Positions 52,744-61,505 of a stretch of DNA of 64,000 bases are shown here, piece after piece. The DNA is from Phycisphaerae bacterium (GTDB lineage: Bacteria; Planctomycetota; Phycisphaerae; UBA1845; Fen-1342), in the NCBI GenBank assembly GCA_017999985.1, contig JAGNKU010000016.1, positions 1 to 64,000 of the forward strand, read 5' to 3'. The notes under the pieces were generated by a model. The model saw only the letters and a list, made by a program, of their open reading frames with translations. It was not told the DNA's origin and did no database searches. Both the position numbers and the translations under genes were made by a program. The stretch's first letter is position 1; each line of letters begins with the position of its first letter.

Positions 52744-52995
52744 TCAAGGGGTTGTTGGTCCGGACGCAGGCATCGTCGCTGCCGGCAGGATGGGGGCCAG
52801 GATCTCTCGGATGGCTGCCATACGTTCAAAGACGTGGTCCAACTTCTTGCGCACGGTCGAAACGACTGCTGCGCTATCAGGCTCTTCATCCTCGTCCCAT
52901 TTCGAAAGGACCTCGTTGAAGAGTGTGGTCCAGCTATCAGCAATCTTCTTTGGATCCGGGAATCGCTTGAACCCGAGTTCATCTGACCGTGCCAC
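52744..52995 (-). CDS. Small hypothetical protein or gene fragment between prkA and yeaH
   Basis: An 83-codon frame starts at GTG 52995 and encodes a plausible soluble helical peptide (SWTTLFNEVLSKW, VRKKLDHVFERMAAI). The same frame stays open upstream to about 53070 and reads WRRRAIQQLVARSDE, which is also protein-like but has no start codon. It may therefore be the truncated end of a longer gene. Base composition is visibly less GC-rich than the neighbours. No homology recognised. Confidence 0.4.
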   Translation of the reverse strand: MARSDELGFKRFPDPKKIADSWTTLFNEVLSKWDEDEEPDSAAVVSTVRKKLDHVFERMAAIREILAPILPAATMPASGPTTP

Positions 52996-53137
52996 GAGCT
53001 GTTGAATGGCACGTCGTCGCCACTCGGTGCCCTTACACCACCCAAGCGCTGCTCGCGCCCTCGACGGCTCTCACCTCTGGCGGTATAGAATCCGATAGAA
53101 AGGGCGTCTGACGCCTTTTCCTGGACTTGCAGGTGCC

Positions 53138-54253
53138 ATGGTGGATAACGGCGGCCCGCTCAAGATCGGCAAGGACCATCAGCGCTTCCGGCAGATCGTC
53201 AAGGGGCGCATCCGTAAGGACTTGCGCAAATTCCTGACCCGCGGCGAGCTGATCGGCAAAGAGGGCAAGCGCCTCGTCAGCATCCCCGTGCCCGGTATCG
53301 ACCTGCCCCATTTCCGCTATGGCGACAACAATGACCAGGGCGTCGGGCAGGGCGACGGCGAGGCCGGTCAGACGGTCGACGGCGATGAATCCGGCGCCGG
53401 CCCCGGCGGGACCGAACCCGGCCAGCACATCCTCGAGGTCGAGGTTTCGCTCGAAGAGCTGGCTGACATCCTCGGCGAAGAGCTGCAGCTCCCGCGGATC
53501 ATGCCCAAGGGCCGCCACAACATCACCAGCGTCAAGGAGCGCTACAGCAGCATTCGCCAATCCGGTCCGGAGTCGTTGCGGCATTTCAAGCGAACGTTCC
53601 GTCGCGCGTTGCGCCGGCTGATCATGTCCGGCGCCTGGGACCCGAACAACCCGAAAATGGTCTTCGAACGATCGGACAAGCTCTATCGCAGTTGGAAGCC
53701 GGTGCGCAAGCCGCAATCGAACGCCGTCATCGTCTACATGATGGACGTCTCCGGCTCGATGGGTCACGAGCAGAAAGAGTTGGTCCGGCTGGAGGCCTTC
53801 TGGATCGACGCCTGGCTCCGCCGCAACTACGACGGCATCGAGAGCCGGTACATCGTGCACGACGTGCACGCCGCCGAGGTCGATCGCGAGACGTTTTTCC
53901 ATCTGCGCGAGGATGGCGGCACGAAGATTTCGAGCGCGTTCAAGTTCTGCAAGGAAATGCTCGACAAGCACTACGCGGCGAGCGAATGGAACATCTACCT
54001 CTTCCATTTCTCCGACGGGGACAACTCATCGGAGGCGGACTCGCGCGAGTGCTGCGACATGCTCAAGCAGCACCTGCTGCCGAACGCGAACCAGTTCGGC
54101 TACTGCCAGGTGGCCAGCGCCTACGGCAGCGGGCATTTCATCAACGTCCTGCGTGAGCACCTGGCCAACCAGGAGAACATGGTCACCAGCCGGGTGAACA
54201 CGAAGGACGACATCTACGACAGCATCAAGGAATTCTTCGCCAAGGGCCGTTGA
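53138..54253 (+). CDS. YeaH/YhbH family protein (DUF444, von Willebrand A-like)
   Basis: The 371-residue protein begins VDNGGPLKIGKDHQRFRQIV and has a glycine-rich acidic linker (about residues 65-100), then a vWA-like domain with MIDAS motif DVSGSMG (around residue 205). YeaH is the conserved partner of PrkA (YeaG) in many bacteria and belongs to the same stress-response functional unit as SpoVR. The start ATG 53138 has AGGTG upstream. The last residues end 12 bases before the kinase gene stop. Confidence 0.93.
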   Translation: MVDNGGPLKIGKDHQRFRQIVKGRIRKDLRKFLTRGELIGKEGKRLVSIPVPGIDLPHFRYGDNNDQGVGQGDGEAGQTVDGDESGAGPGGTEPGQHILEVEVSLEELADILGEELQLPRIMPKGRHNITSVKERYSSIRQSGPESLRHFKRTFRRALRRLIMSGAWDPNNPKMVFERSDKLYRSWKPVRKPQSNAVIVYMMDVSGSMGHEQKELVRLEAFWIDAWLRRNYDGIESRYIVHDVHAAEVDRETFFHLREDGGTKISSAFKFCKEMLDKHYAASEWNIYLFHFSDGDNSSEADSRECCDMLKQHLLPNANQFGYCQVASAYGSGHFINVLREHLANQENMVTSRVNTKDDIYDSIKEFFAKGR

Positions 54254-54265
54254 GCCGTGGTGCGC

Positions 54266-56005
54266 CTACGGGGGGACTTCGGGGGTGTCGCTGCCGGCAC
54301 CGACGCTTGCTTTGTAGAGCTGCGCGGTCCACTCGGCGGACTGGGCGGGCCGACCCCAGGCATCGTAGAGCTGCACCAGCCGACGCATGGCCTCGAGCGT
54401 CTGCGGATGCTCGGGTCCGTAGGAGCTCCGCAGGCCCTCGTAGCTGCTGAGCAGCGGCAGTTCCGCCTGCGCGTATCGGCCGAGGCGGATCAGGCACTCA
54501 CCGTGCTCGCTCTGAAGCTTCGCGGCATACCAGTTGCGGCGCGGCAGCACGAGCTTGGCGATCGCCACCAGCCGCCCGTATTCAGCCTCGGCCTCCTCCG
54601 CGCGGCCTTGTGCCAGCAGTTGGGCTGCGGTCGTGCGCAGCACCTCGAGCGGAATCCGCGGAAGGATCGGCGGCGAGGCCGGCTGGCCATCGTCCTCGGC
54701 CCTGTCGGCGCCGGTGTCCTCGCCGAGGATGAATTCCGTCAGCCGCTTGGTGGCCTCGGCCTGGGCCCGGGCGTGCTCCTCCGCGGCGCGGGCGCGCAGC
54801 AGGCCGCTGTACGTCCCGATGGTCGTGGTCGCGAGGCCGAGCAGGACGGCCGCTAGCGTGGCGACGAGCCCCTTGTTCCGCTGCGCGAACTTCGTCCATT
54901 CGTACCAGGTGCTGGGCGGACGGGCGGTGATCGGGCGGTCCGTCAGGTAGAGCCGCACGTCGCCCGCCAGCTCCGATACGCTCTGGTAACGCCGGGCCGG
55001 CTCCTCGGCTGTCGCCGTGCGGATGATGGTCTCGACATCCGGCGGCACGCTGGGATCGATGGCCCGCGGGCGTCGCGGCTGCTGCTCGGCGAAGACGCGC
55101 CACGCCTCGGGGAGCGGCAGGTCCTCGACCGGGTAGGGCAGGTCGCCGGTCATGAGCTTGAAGAGGATCACGCCGAGCGAGTAGACGTCGCTGCGGACGT
55201 CGCACGACTCGCGTTCGCCGCGGCGTTGCTCGGGGCTCATGTAGGCGAGCGTACCGACCATGGCGCCGGTGGTGCCGATCCTGGTCCCGTGCGTCGTGTC
55301 GCTGCCGGTGATGGCGGCGACGCCGAAGTCGACGACCTTGACCTGGAGCTCCTGGCAGGTGGGGTCCTTGGGCGGCAGGACGAGGATGTTCGAGGGCTTG
55401 AGGTCCAGGTGGATGACGGACTTCATGTGGGCGTGCTGAATCGCCTCGCAGATCTTGCAGAACAGCACGAGGCGCTCGCGGCGCGGCAGGTTGTGCTGCT
55501 TGACGTAGTCGTCCAGCCGTTCGCCCTCGATGAGTTCCATGACGAAGTACGAAAGACCGTCCTCGGTCTGGTCGGCGTCGTAGATGCTGGCGACAAAGGG
55601 GTGGTTCAGCCGCCCGAGGATGCGCGGCTCGTGACCGGACCAGCGGGCGTCGCCGCCGCCGGTGTGGACGACCTTGAGCGCCACGCGGCGGTGCGGCCAG
55701 CGCTGCTCGGCCTCGTACACGGTGCCCATCCCGCCGTGGCCGAGCTCGCGGATGAGGCGATACGGTCCGATCTGCCGGCCGACCAGCGCATCGGTGCGGG
55801 GCGGCTTGTCCACGGGGCCGGCGAGGAGCGACGTTTCCAGGAATGTGCTGCCGCGTTCGCTGGCGGCGAGCAGGTTCTCGACCTCATGGCGCAGATCCGG
55901 GGCGTCGGGCAGCTCCGACGTCAGAAACGCATCCCGGGCCTCGGGCGGCACTTTCTGCGCCGCGTGGAAGACCCGCTCGATGATGCGGAAGCTGTCGGCG
56001 TTCAT
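54266..56005 (-). CDS. Membrane-spanning Ser/Thr protein kinase (non-RD)
   Basis: From ATG 56005 the protein has 579 residues. A roughly 75-residue planctomycete-type leader (RIIERVFHAAQKVPPEARDAFL, LLAASERGSTFL) precedes the kinase domain, which has the glycine loop LGHGGMGTVY, Lys111, HLDLKPSN at 199-206 and DFG at 226-228. The usual HRD arginine is leucine (Leu200), making it a non-RD kinase that may not need activation-loop phosphorylation. A transmembrane helix at about 380-402 and a TPR-like extracytoplasmic tail follow. Its ATG overlaps the stop of the ECF sigma gene as ATGA. Confidence 0.88.
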   Translation of the reverse strand: MNADSFRIIERVFHAAQKVPPEARDAFLTSELPDAPDLRHEVENLLAASERGSTFLETSLLAGPVDKPPRTDALVGRQIGPYRLIRELGHGGMGTVYEAEQRWPHRRVALKVVHTGGGDARWSGHEPRILGRLNHPFVASIYDADQTEDGLSYFVMELIEGERLDDYVKQHNLPRRERLVLFCKICEAIQHAHMKSVIHLDLKPSNILVLPPKDPTCQELQVKVVDFGVAAITGSDTTHGTRIGTTGAMVGTLAYMSPEQRRGERESCDVRSDVYSLGVILFKLMTGDLPYPVEDLPLPEAWRVFAEQQPRRPRAIDPSVPPDVETIIRTATAEEPARRYQSVSELAGDVRLYLTDRPITARPPSTWYEWTKFAQRNKGLVATLAAVLLGLATTTIGTYSGLLRARAAEEHARAQAEATKRLTEFILGEDTGADRAEDDGQPASPPILPRIPLEVLRTTAAQLLAQGRAEEAEAEYGRLVAIAKLVLPRRNWYAAKLQSEHGECLIRLGRYAQAELPLLSSYEGLRSSYGPEHPQTLEAMRRLVQLYDAWGRPAQSAEWTAQLYKASVGAGSDTPEVPP

Positions 56006-56619
56006 GGCGGCACCGTCGCGCTGTCGTTGGCTGGCGTGCTGCCGTCCAGGGCGTTGAACAACCAGGCCTTCGCCAGCCGCCAGTCGTTGTGAATGCTGGC
56101 GCGCGACAGCCCCAGCTCGTCCGCCGCCTCCTGGAAGGTCAGGCCCAGCAGGAAGAGCAGCTCCACGACGCGCGCGTGACGGGGTGATATTTCGTGCAGG
56201 CGCTGCAGGGCCTCGTCGAGCGCGAGGAAATCGGAGCTGTCCCAGCCCTGCTGGGCCGCGCACTCGTCGGAGAGCAGTTGGCGGTGAAACACGGGCCGAT
56301 GCGCGCCGTTGTGCCCGCGCCCGCCGCGCTTCTGCGCGTCGATCCGCCGGGCCAGGTCGCACAACTGCTGGCGCATCTTCTGGACCAGCAGCGCCAGGGC
56401 GTGGGCGCGCGACGTGCAGTTCTCGACACCGCATTCCGACAGCTTGAAGAACGCCTGGTGGACCAGCGACGCGGTCCCCGGCCGGTTCAGGCCCGACCAC
56501 TTGGCCAGCAGACGATGGGCACGCTCGCAGGCCTTGTCGTAGACCAGCGGGATCCAGTCCCGCAGCCGCTGCGGAGCCTCGCTCCCGGGCTCACCGTTGT
56601 TGCCCCGGTCACTGACCAT
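56002..56619 (-). CDS. ECF-type RNA polymerase sigma factor
   Basis: The product has about 205 residues from ATG 56619. Region 2 includes RPGTASLVHQAFFKL and DLARRIDAQKRG; region 4 includes LHEISPRHARVVELLFLLGLTFQEAADEL and the helix-turn-helix LSRASIHNDWRLAKAWLF. This is the planctomycete ECF group that is encoded with Ser/Thr kinases, and here the stop overlaps the kinase start (ATGA). The kinase is a likely regulator. No anti-sigma gene is visible. A TATAAT lies at 56678. Confidence 0.9.
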   Translation of the reverse strand: MVSDRGNNGEPGSEAPQRLRDWIPLVYDKACERAHRLLAKWSGLNRPGTASLVHQAFFKLSECGVENCTSRAHALALLVQKMRQQLCDLARRIDAQKRGGRGHNGAHRPVFHRQLLSDECAAQQGWDSSDFLALDEALQRLHEISPRHARVVELLFLLGLTFQEAADELGLSRASIHNDWRLAKAWLFNALDGSTPANDSATVPP

Positions 56620-56677
56620 CTGTCTTCCGTCGCGCACGTTGTGTCGCACGCCGGCGGGCCGGCGCCGTCACACCTTG

Positions 56678-56683
56678 ATTATA
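56678..56683 (-). promoter_or_regulatory. Candidate -10 element of the ECF sigma/kinase operon
   Basis: A perfect TATAAT reads on the minus strand about 59 bases before the start at 56619. No good -35 is seen at the normal distance, so an activator or non-sigma-70 recognition is possible. Confidence 0.3.
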
Positions 56684-56731
56684 CACGTTTGGGTAAGACC
56701 GCAGGGTTGCCATGCCAGCCGCAAGCCCGCA

Positions 56732-57253
56732 TCACGGCCAGAACGCCGCGATTGCCACGGTGATCCAGATCGCGGCACCAGCTATCAGCTTGGCAACCGT
56801 GCCGGCGAAGCGTCCCACGCCCGCCCCGAGACCCGACTTCAGAGCTGCGTGGCCAGAACGCCCGCCGCTGAGCTCGAACGCCCAGGCGCCGATCGCGGCG
56901 CCGCCGCAGGTGCCCAGGAGGGAGCCCAACACCGGCGCGAAGAAGGTGCCCACGACGGCACCCAGGATGGCTCCCAGCAGTGCGCCTAGCGCCCCCCGGC
57001 GCGTTCCGCCGACGCTCCGGCTGCCGACCGCGCCGGCGACGAACTCGAAGACCTCGGCGGCCAGCGCGACCACGCCGATCGCAATCAGGACGGGGACGCC
57101 AATGAGCGGGGTGCCGTCGCCGGTGTCCCACCACCACCACGCGACGAGCAGCGTGCCCAGCACCATCAGCCACGTGCCCGGCAGGCCGACGACAACCAGG
57201 GCCAGCCAGCCGGCGTTCAGGAGCGTCAGCCCGGCCGCAATGAGATAGGACAT
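56732..57253 (-). CDS. DUF456 membrane protein
   Basis: From ATG 57253 the 173-residue protein is highly hydrophobic with about four helices: LTLLNAGWLALVVVGLPGTW (typical DUF456 start), AWWWWDTGD, VLIAIGVVALAAEVFEF and the glycine-rich GALLGAILGAVVGTFFAPVLG stretch. The family function is unknown. The frame to 57364 adds an unlikely Arg-rich leader. It is not tightly linked to its neighbours. Confidence 0.8.
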   Translation of the reverse strand: MSYLIAAGLTLLNAGWLALVVVGLPGTWLMVLGTLLVAWWWWDTGDGTPLIGVPVLIAIGVVALAAEVFEFVAGAVGSRSVGGTRRGALGALLGAILGAVVGTFFAPVLGSLLGTCGGAAIGAWAFELSGGRSGHAALKSGLGAGVGRFAGTVAKLIAGAAIWITVAIAAFWP

Positions 57254-57395
57254 ACCATCCTCACCGCCGCTCGCGGGGCACAGCCGCACCGGCGGCCGCG
57301 CGAGCACACGCATTTGGGTGCCCGTTCGGCCCCGCTGCGGCGCCGCGCCGCGCCGGTGCGACATGGCGGCGCTCCCCGGTGGCGCCGCCGGTCTT

Positions 57396-57596
57396 CTACG
57401 GCTCCGGCGGTGACTGGGCCGGCGGTGGGATTGGCGCGACGCGGAGGTTGCGATAGGCGCCTTCCTGCTGAAACCGACTGCAGTCCCGGTGAGCTTCCTC
57501 CTCGGTGTCGTAGCGCCCGAGCGTGACCGTCAGACCATCGACAGCCTGGGCCTGAATCCGCCAGCGCTTCGGCTGAATGGGCCGGATCGGAGGCAT
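57396..57596 (-). CDS. Small hypothetical protein
   Basis: A 66-residue frame begins at ATG 57596 with AAGGAG about eight bases upstream. The peptide RWRIQAQAVDGLTVTLGRYDT and its continuation have normal codon character, and the proline-rich ends look genuine. I do not recognise the family. Confidence 0.6.
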   Translation of the reverse strand: MPPIRPIQPKRWRIQAQAVDGLTVTLGRYDTEEEAHRDCSRFQQEGAYRNLRVAPIPPPAQSPPEP

Positions 57597-57671
57597 GCGG
57601 TACTCCTTGAACGGTGGCGCCGGCGCGCCGGCCCCCGGCAGCGGCCCGTGGGTGGCGCCGCAAGCACAAAC

Positions 57672-57980
57672 CTAGTACCGCCGACCGCCGCCACGGCCGC
57701 CATGGCCTCCGCCACCGAATCCGCCGCGGCTCTCGCGTGGCCGGGCTTCGTTGACCGTGAGGGTGCGGCCGTCGTGCTCGGACCCGTTGAGGGCGGTGAT
57801 CGCTGACTGGGCCTCGTCGTCGCTGCTCATCTCCACAAACGCGAATCCCTTGCTGCGCCCGGTCTCTCGATCGGCAACGACCTCGGCGCTGCGGACGGTT
57901 CCATGCTGCGCGAACAACTGCTCGAGATCCGCGCTGCTGACGGTGTAGCTCAAGTTCCCGACATACAACCTCTTGCCCAT
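57672..57980 (-). CDS. RRM-domain RNA-binding protein with Gly/Arg-rich tail
   Basis: From ATG 57980 the 102-residue product has a single RNA recognition motif: RNP2 LYVGNL (residues 5-10) and RNP1 KGFAFVEM (about 44-51). A short C-terminal Gly/Arg tail (FGGGGHGGRGGGRRY) follows. The layout is that of the bacterial/cyanobacterial cold-inducible RNA-binding proteins. The gene has a strong promoter far upstream (58151-58179), leaving a long leader of about 165 bases that may carry regulation. Confidence 0.92.
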   Translation of the reverse strand: MGKRLYVGNLSYTVSSADLEQLFAQHGTVRSAEVVADRETGRSKGFAFVEMSSDDEAQSAITALNGSEHDGRTLTVNEARPRESRGGFGGGGHGGRGGGRRY

Positions 57981-58150
57981 CGGATCACTCCATACGATGG
58001 CAGGCCGGACCCAATGTTTCTCTTTCAGGGTCGCGTGTGAAAGCGGCCGACGTTTCGGCCTGGGAGGTAGGAAAGCGATCCAGGCCATGCAGTCTGGATT
58101 GGTTGCACAATCTTCACGCACACGCCTGATTCGACGAACCAACCGTGTTC

Positions 58151-58179
58151 ATTATAACGCCGGGTCGACGACTGTCCAA
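58151..58179 (-). promoter_or_regulatory. Sigma-70 promoter of the RRM gene
   Basis: Minus-strand -35 TTGGAC (plus 58174-58179), 17-base spacer, perfect -10 TATAAT (plus 58151-58156). Transcription from here would give an untranslated leader of about 165 bases before ATG 57980. Confidence 0.6.
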
Positions 58180-58219
58180 AGCCAGGCACCCCCGCGGCGC
58201 GCACGCCGCGAACGCCCCC

Positions 58220-59104
58220 TCAGACCCCGCGCCGCAGTTGCTTCTGCGCGGCTTCTACCGTGTTGCGCAGCAGCATCGCCACCGTGAGCGGTCCGACGCC
58301 GCCCGGCACCGGCGTGAGCGCGCTGGCCACCTCGCGTACCGCGGCAAAATCGACGTCGCCGACCGTGCGGCGAACCTCGCGGCCGTCCGCGTCGCGTTCC
58401 TTGATGCGGTGAATGCCGACGTCGATCACCACGGCCCCAGGTTTCACATGTGCGACGCCGATCGCGCGGGGCTGGCCCATCGCGACCACGAGAATGTCCG
58501 CCGCCCGCGTGTGGCTCGACAGGTTGCGCGTCGCAATATGGCAGCCAGTCACCGTCGCTTCGTGCGTCAGCAGGAACATCGTCACCGGCCGGCCGACAAT
58601 GCGGCTCTGGCCGACGACGACGGCATGGGCGCCGCGCTCGACGACGCCGCTGCGGCGAATCAGCTCGGTGACCGCGAGGGCGGTGCAGGGGGCGATGAGC
58701 GGCTCGCCGTAGAAGAGCAGGCCGATGTTGGCCGGGTTGACGCCTTCGACGTCCTTGTACGGATCGATGTGATACTGGGCGACGGCGGGCTCGATGTGTG
58801 GCGGCAGGGGCAATTGCAGCAGGATCCCGGTCACCGTCGGATCCGCATTCAGCCGGTCGAGTGTCGCCAGCAGTTCGGCCTGCGTGGTGGACTCGGGCAG
58901 CTCGACGAGGTCGTACTGCACGCCGACCTTGACGGCGAGGTGGCGTTGCGAACCGGCATACAGCCGTCCGGCCTCGTCCGTGCCGACTAGAACAGCGCAG
59001 AGCTTGATCGGGCCGTGGTGGGCGTTGTACCACGCGACCTGGCGGGTGACCTCGGTGCGAATCTCGGCGGCATACGCCGCTCCGTCAAGAATGCGCGCGG
59101 GCAT
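58220..59104 (-). CDS. folD: FolD-like methylenetetrahydrofolate dehydrogenase with altered catalytic lysine
   Basis: From ATG 59104 (GGTGGAG upstream) the 294-residue protein has the FolD blocks TGILLQLPLP, DVEGVNPANIG, VVGQSRIVGRPV, TPVPGGVGPLTVAML and the NADP Rossmann fold. In normal FolD the Tyr-x-x-x-Lys motif supplies the lysine needed for cyclohydrolase activity; here it reads YAGSQ with Gln53 where lysine is expected (codon CAA). Dehydrogenase activity may remain while methenyl-THF cyclohydrolase is lost. Confidence 0.88.
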   Translation of the reverse strand: MPARILDGAAYAAEIRTEVTRQVAWYNAHHGPIKLCAVLVGTDEAGRLYAGSQRHLAVKVGVQYDLVELPESTTQAELLATLDRLNADPTVTGILLQLPLPPHIEPAVAQYHIDPYKDVEGVNPANIGLLFYGEPLIAPCTALAVTELIRRSGVVERGAHAVVVGQSRIVGRPVTMFLLTHEATVTGCHIATRNLSSHTRAADILVVAMGQPRAIGVAHVKPGAVVIDVGIHRIKERDADGREVRRTVGDVDFAAVREVASALTPVPGGVGPLTVAMLLRNTVEAAQKQLRRGV

Positions 59105-59345
59105 GGCGTCTCCACCTCGGCGCTCGGGCGGCGAATGAACGCGTGCCACCACCGCCGGCTCCACAGTGCGACACAGACCGAACGTCGCCGGCCGGCATGC
59201 GAAAGAGAGATTAGACGAACTTGCGCTGGCTGTCGAACCGGGGGCGCCGGCGCGAAAGCAGCGTCAGCCGGTTGCGGGGAGCGCGCCCGCCGGCTATGAA
59301 GTGCCAGATTCTACTTGCGTCGCGACCCAGCGCGAGGAGCCCAGC

Positions 59346-61013
59346 ATGGAGAGTGTGCCCGCCAAGACCCCGTTTTGGGTGCAGGTGCGCAGCCTGCCGG
59401 CAAATTTCTGGTACGCCAATGTCATGGAGATGTTCGAGCGCCTGGCGTTCTTCAGTGTCAGCGCCATCCGCGCGTTGTTCCTGGTTGCGGCGACCAGTTC
59501 AAACGGGCTTGGGCTCAGCTATACGCAGAAAGGTACGATTCTCAGCATCTGGGCGGCGCTGCAGTGCCTGATCCCGATGGTCTCCGGCGGCTATACGGAC
59601 CGCTACGGCTACCGAAAGAGCTTGGCGGTGGCCTTCACGATCAACACCCTGGGCTATCTGCTGATGGCCCATTCGAAGGGCCTCGCCGATGTGCTCGGCG
59701 GGCGCGGGCTGCCGGACGCCGGATTCTGGGTCTTCCTGTTCGCGGCGTGCATGGTGGCCAGCGGCACCGCGATCTTCAAGCCGCCGGTCCAGGGCACGAT
59801 CGCCCGCGTCACAACGGCGGAGACTTCGTCGCTGGGCTGGGGGCTGTTCTACTGGGTCGTCAACATTGGCGGAGCGCTGGCTCCGGCGATGGCAGGCTCG
59901 CTGCGGGGTGAGGTTGACTGGCGCTACGTGTTCTATTTTGCCGCGGGGGTCACCGCATTGAACTTCCTGCCGGCGTTTTTGCTCTATCGCGAACCCGCGC
60001 ACGTGCCGGCTGCCGCGGGCGACGAGGAGCAGAAAGGGCCTTTCGGAGTGTTCTGCGCGTCGATCGCCAACGTTTTCAGGGACCCGCGGCTGGTCGCGTT
60101 TCTGCTGATCTTCTCGTGCTTCTGGCTGATGTTCATGCAGCTCTTTGACCTGCTGCCGAACTTCATCGACGAATGGGTGAATACCAGCGACGTTGCCGGC
60201 TTCTTCGGTACCATTCGGCACGACTGGGTCACGGCGACCGGACAGACCAAGCCCGAGATCATCGTGAACATCGACGCCGTAACGATCATCCTGCTGGTCA
60301 TTCCGATCTCCTGGCTCATCAGCCGCATGCACAAGGTGGCAGCCATGATCATCGGGATGCTGATCGCGACCTTCGGCTTCATCGGTTGCGGGCTGACGAC
60401 GATCGGCTGGCTGTGCTGCGTCATGATCTTCGTCTTCGCGATCGGCGAGATGATCTGCAGCCCGACGTTCAGCGCGTACATCGGCCTCATCGCGCCGCCG
60501 GACAAGAAGGCCCTCTACATGGGCTATTCCAATATCCCGCTCGCGATCGGCTGGGCCGTCGGTAACCTGCTGTCCGGCTACGCCTACGAGCACTTCAGCA
60601 GCAAGGTCAATCTGGCCCGACACTACCTCGTGCATACGCTCGGCCTGCCGAATGACCTGGTCGCGAATACGACCGCGCTGCCGGGCGAGCAAGTGGTCAA
60701 CAGCCTGGCTTACATCGTGAAGACCGGCGACGGCGCGGCAGTCTGCGACGCGGTCTCGTCACTGACGCAGTACACCGCCAAGAGCCCCGCCGCGCCCGAG
60801 CAGATCACCGCCGCCTTCGAGCGCATCGTCGCGCAGGTCGACCCGGCGGCTGTGCAGCACGTCACGCAGCTGCTGTGGAACGCGTATCACCCGCAGGTGG
60901 TGTGGTTCGGGCTGGGTGCCGTGGGCTTGATCGGCACGCTCGGCATGATCGGGTTTTACTTCGTCACACGGGGCGGCGGCTCGGGACCGGCGGAATCCGC
61001 TTCGGCCGCCTGA
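59346..61013 (+). CDS. POT/PTR-family proton-dependent oligopeptide transporter
   Basis: The product from ATG 59346 (GCGAGGAG upstream) has 555 residues and about 12-14 membrane helices. The proton-coupling E-x-x-E-R motif is intact (Glu28, Glu31, Arg32 in MEMFERLAFF). FTYTDRYGYRKSL-like and FKPPVQGTIARV segments follow the family pattern. Two hydrophilic inserts (about residues 280-320 and 420-520) enlarge it relative to classical POT proteins. It overlaps the convergent YkgJ-like gene by 58 bases. Confidence 0.85.
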   Translation: MESVPAKTPFWVQVRSLPANFWYANVMEMFERLAFFSVSAIRALFLVAATSSNGLGLSYTQKGTILSIWAALQCLIPMVSGGYTDRYGYRKSLAVAFTINTLGYLLMAHSKGLADVLGGRGLPDAGFWVFLFAACMVASGTAIFKPPVQGTIARVTTAETSSLGWGLFYWVVNIGGALAPAMAGSLRGEVDWRYVFYFAAGVTALNFLPAFLLYREPAHVPAAAGDEEQKGPFGVFCASIANVFRDPRLVAFLLIFSCFWLMFMQLFDLLPNFIDEWVNTSDVAGFFGTIRHDWVTATGQTKPEIIVNIDAVTIILLVIPISWLISRMHKVAAMIIGMLIATFGFIGCGLTTIGWLCCVMIFVFAIGEMICSPTFSAYIGLIAPPDKKALYMGYSNIPLAIGWAVGNLLSGYAYEHFSSKVNLARHYLVHTLGLPNDLVANTTALPGEQVVNSLAYIVKTGDGAAVCDAVSSLTQYTAKSPAAPEQITAAFERIVAQVDPAAVQHVTQLLWNAYHPQVVWFGLGAVGLIGTLGMIGFYFVTRGGGSGPAESASAA

Positions 61014-61321
61014 ATTTCGTATCCGAATCGTGCCCGCGCCGCGACGCAATCCGGCGAGCCGGCGGCGAACTCGCGGCAGAGCGTCGGTCGCTGGGTGTAG
61101 ATCCGGCACGCGTTGGCGTGCAGCGGCCCGTCCAGTGCCACGCAGCGGTCGGTGTCCCGGTGCCGCTTCATGAAACGCAGGGCCGGCGCCCCCGGGCGGC
61201 GATACAACGTGGTTAGCGCCACCAGCCGCGGGTCGCCCTCGAACTGGTCCGCCTCCGCGTCGGTCAGCAGCACATCCAGGCCATGACAGCACGCACCGCA
61301 GGTTTGACAGTCAAACGACAT
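60956..61321 (-). CDS. YkgJ-like cysteine-cluster protein
   Basis: From ATG 61321 the 121-residue protein begins MSFDCQTCGACCHG, the CxxCxxCC signature of the YkgJ/UPF0153 family, and later has CRIYTQRPTLCREF with further conserved cysteines, likely binding zinc or an Fe-S cluster. Function not established. Convergent with and overlapping the transporter gene. The longer frame to 61840 is antisense to the next gene. Confidence 0.85.
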   Translation of the reverse strand: MSFDCQTCGACCHGLDVLLTDAEADQFEGDPRLVALTTLYRRPGAPALRFMKRHRDTDRCVALDGPLHANACRIYTQRPTLCREFAAGSPDCVAARARFGYEIQAAEADSAGPEPPPRVTK

Positions 61322-61505
61322 GATCGACGTCCACGTGGTGGCCACCGGCCTTCGGCGCCGTTCGCGCCGGCCCGCACTGGCACATCCGGCCCTTCCACGG
61401 GTAATCTTAGGCGCTCCGGGGCCCGGTGGCACGTCGGCAGCGATCGGCCGGGTGGCGGTCACGGCTTGCGCCGGTGGCTCTGGACGGACCACGGGAGGCA
61501 CGGTC

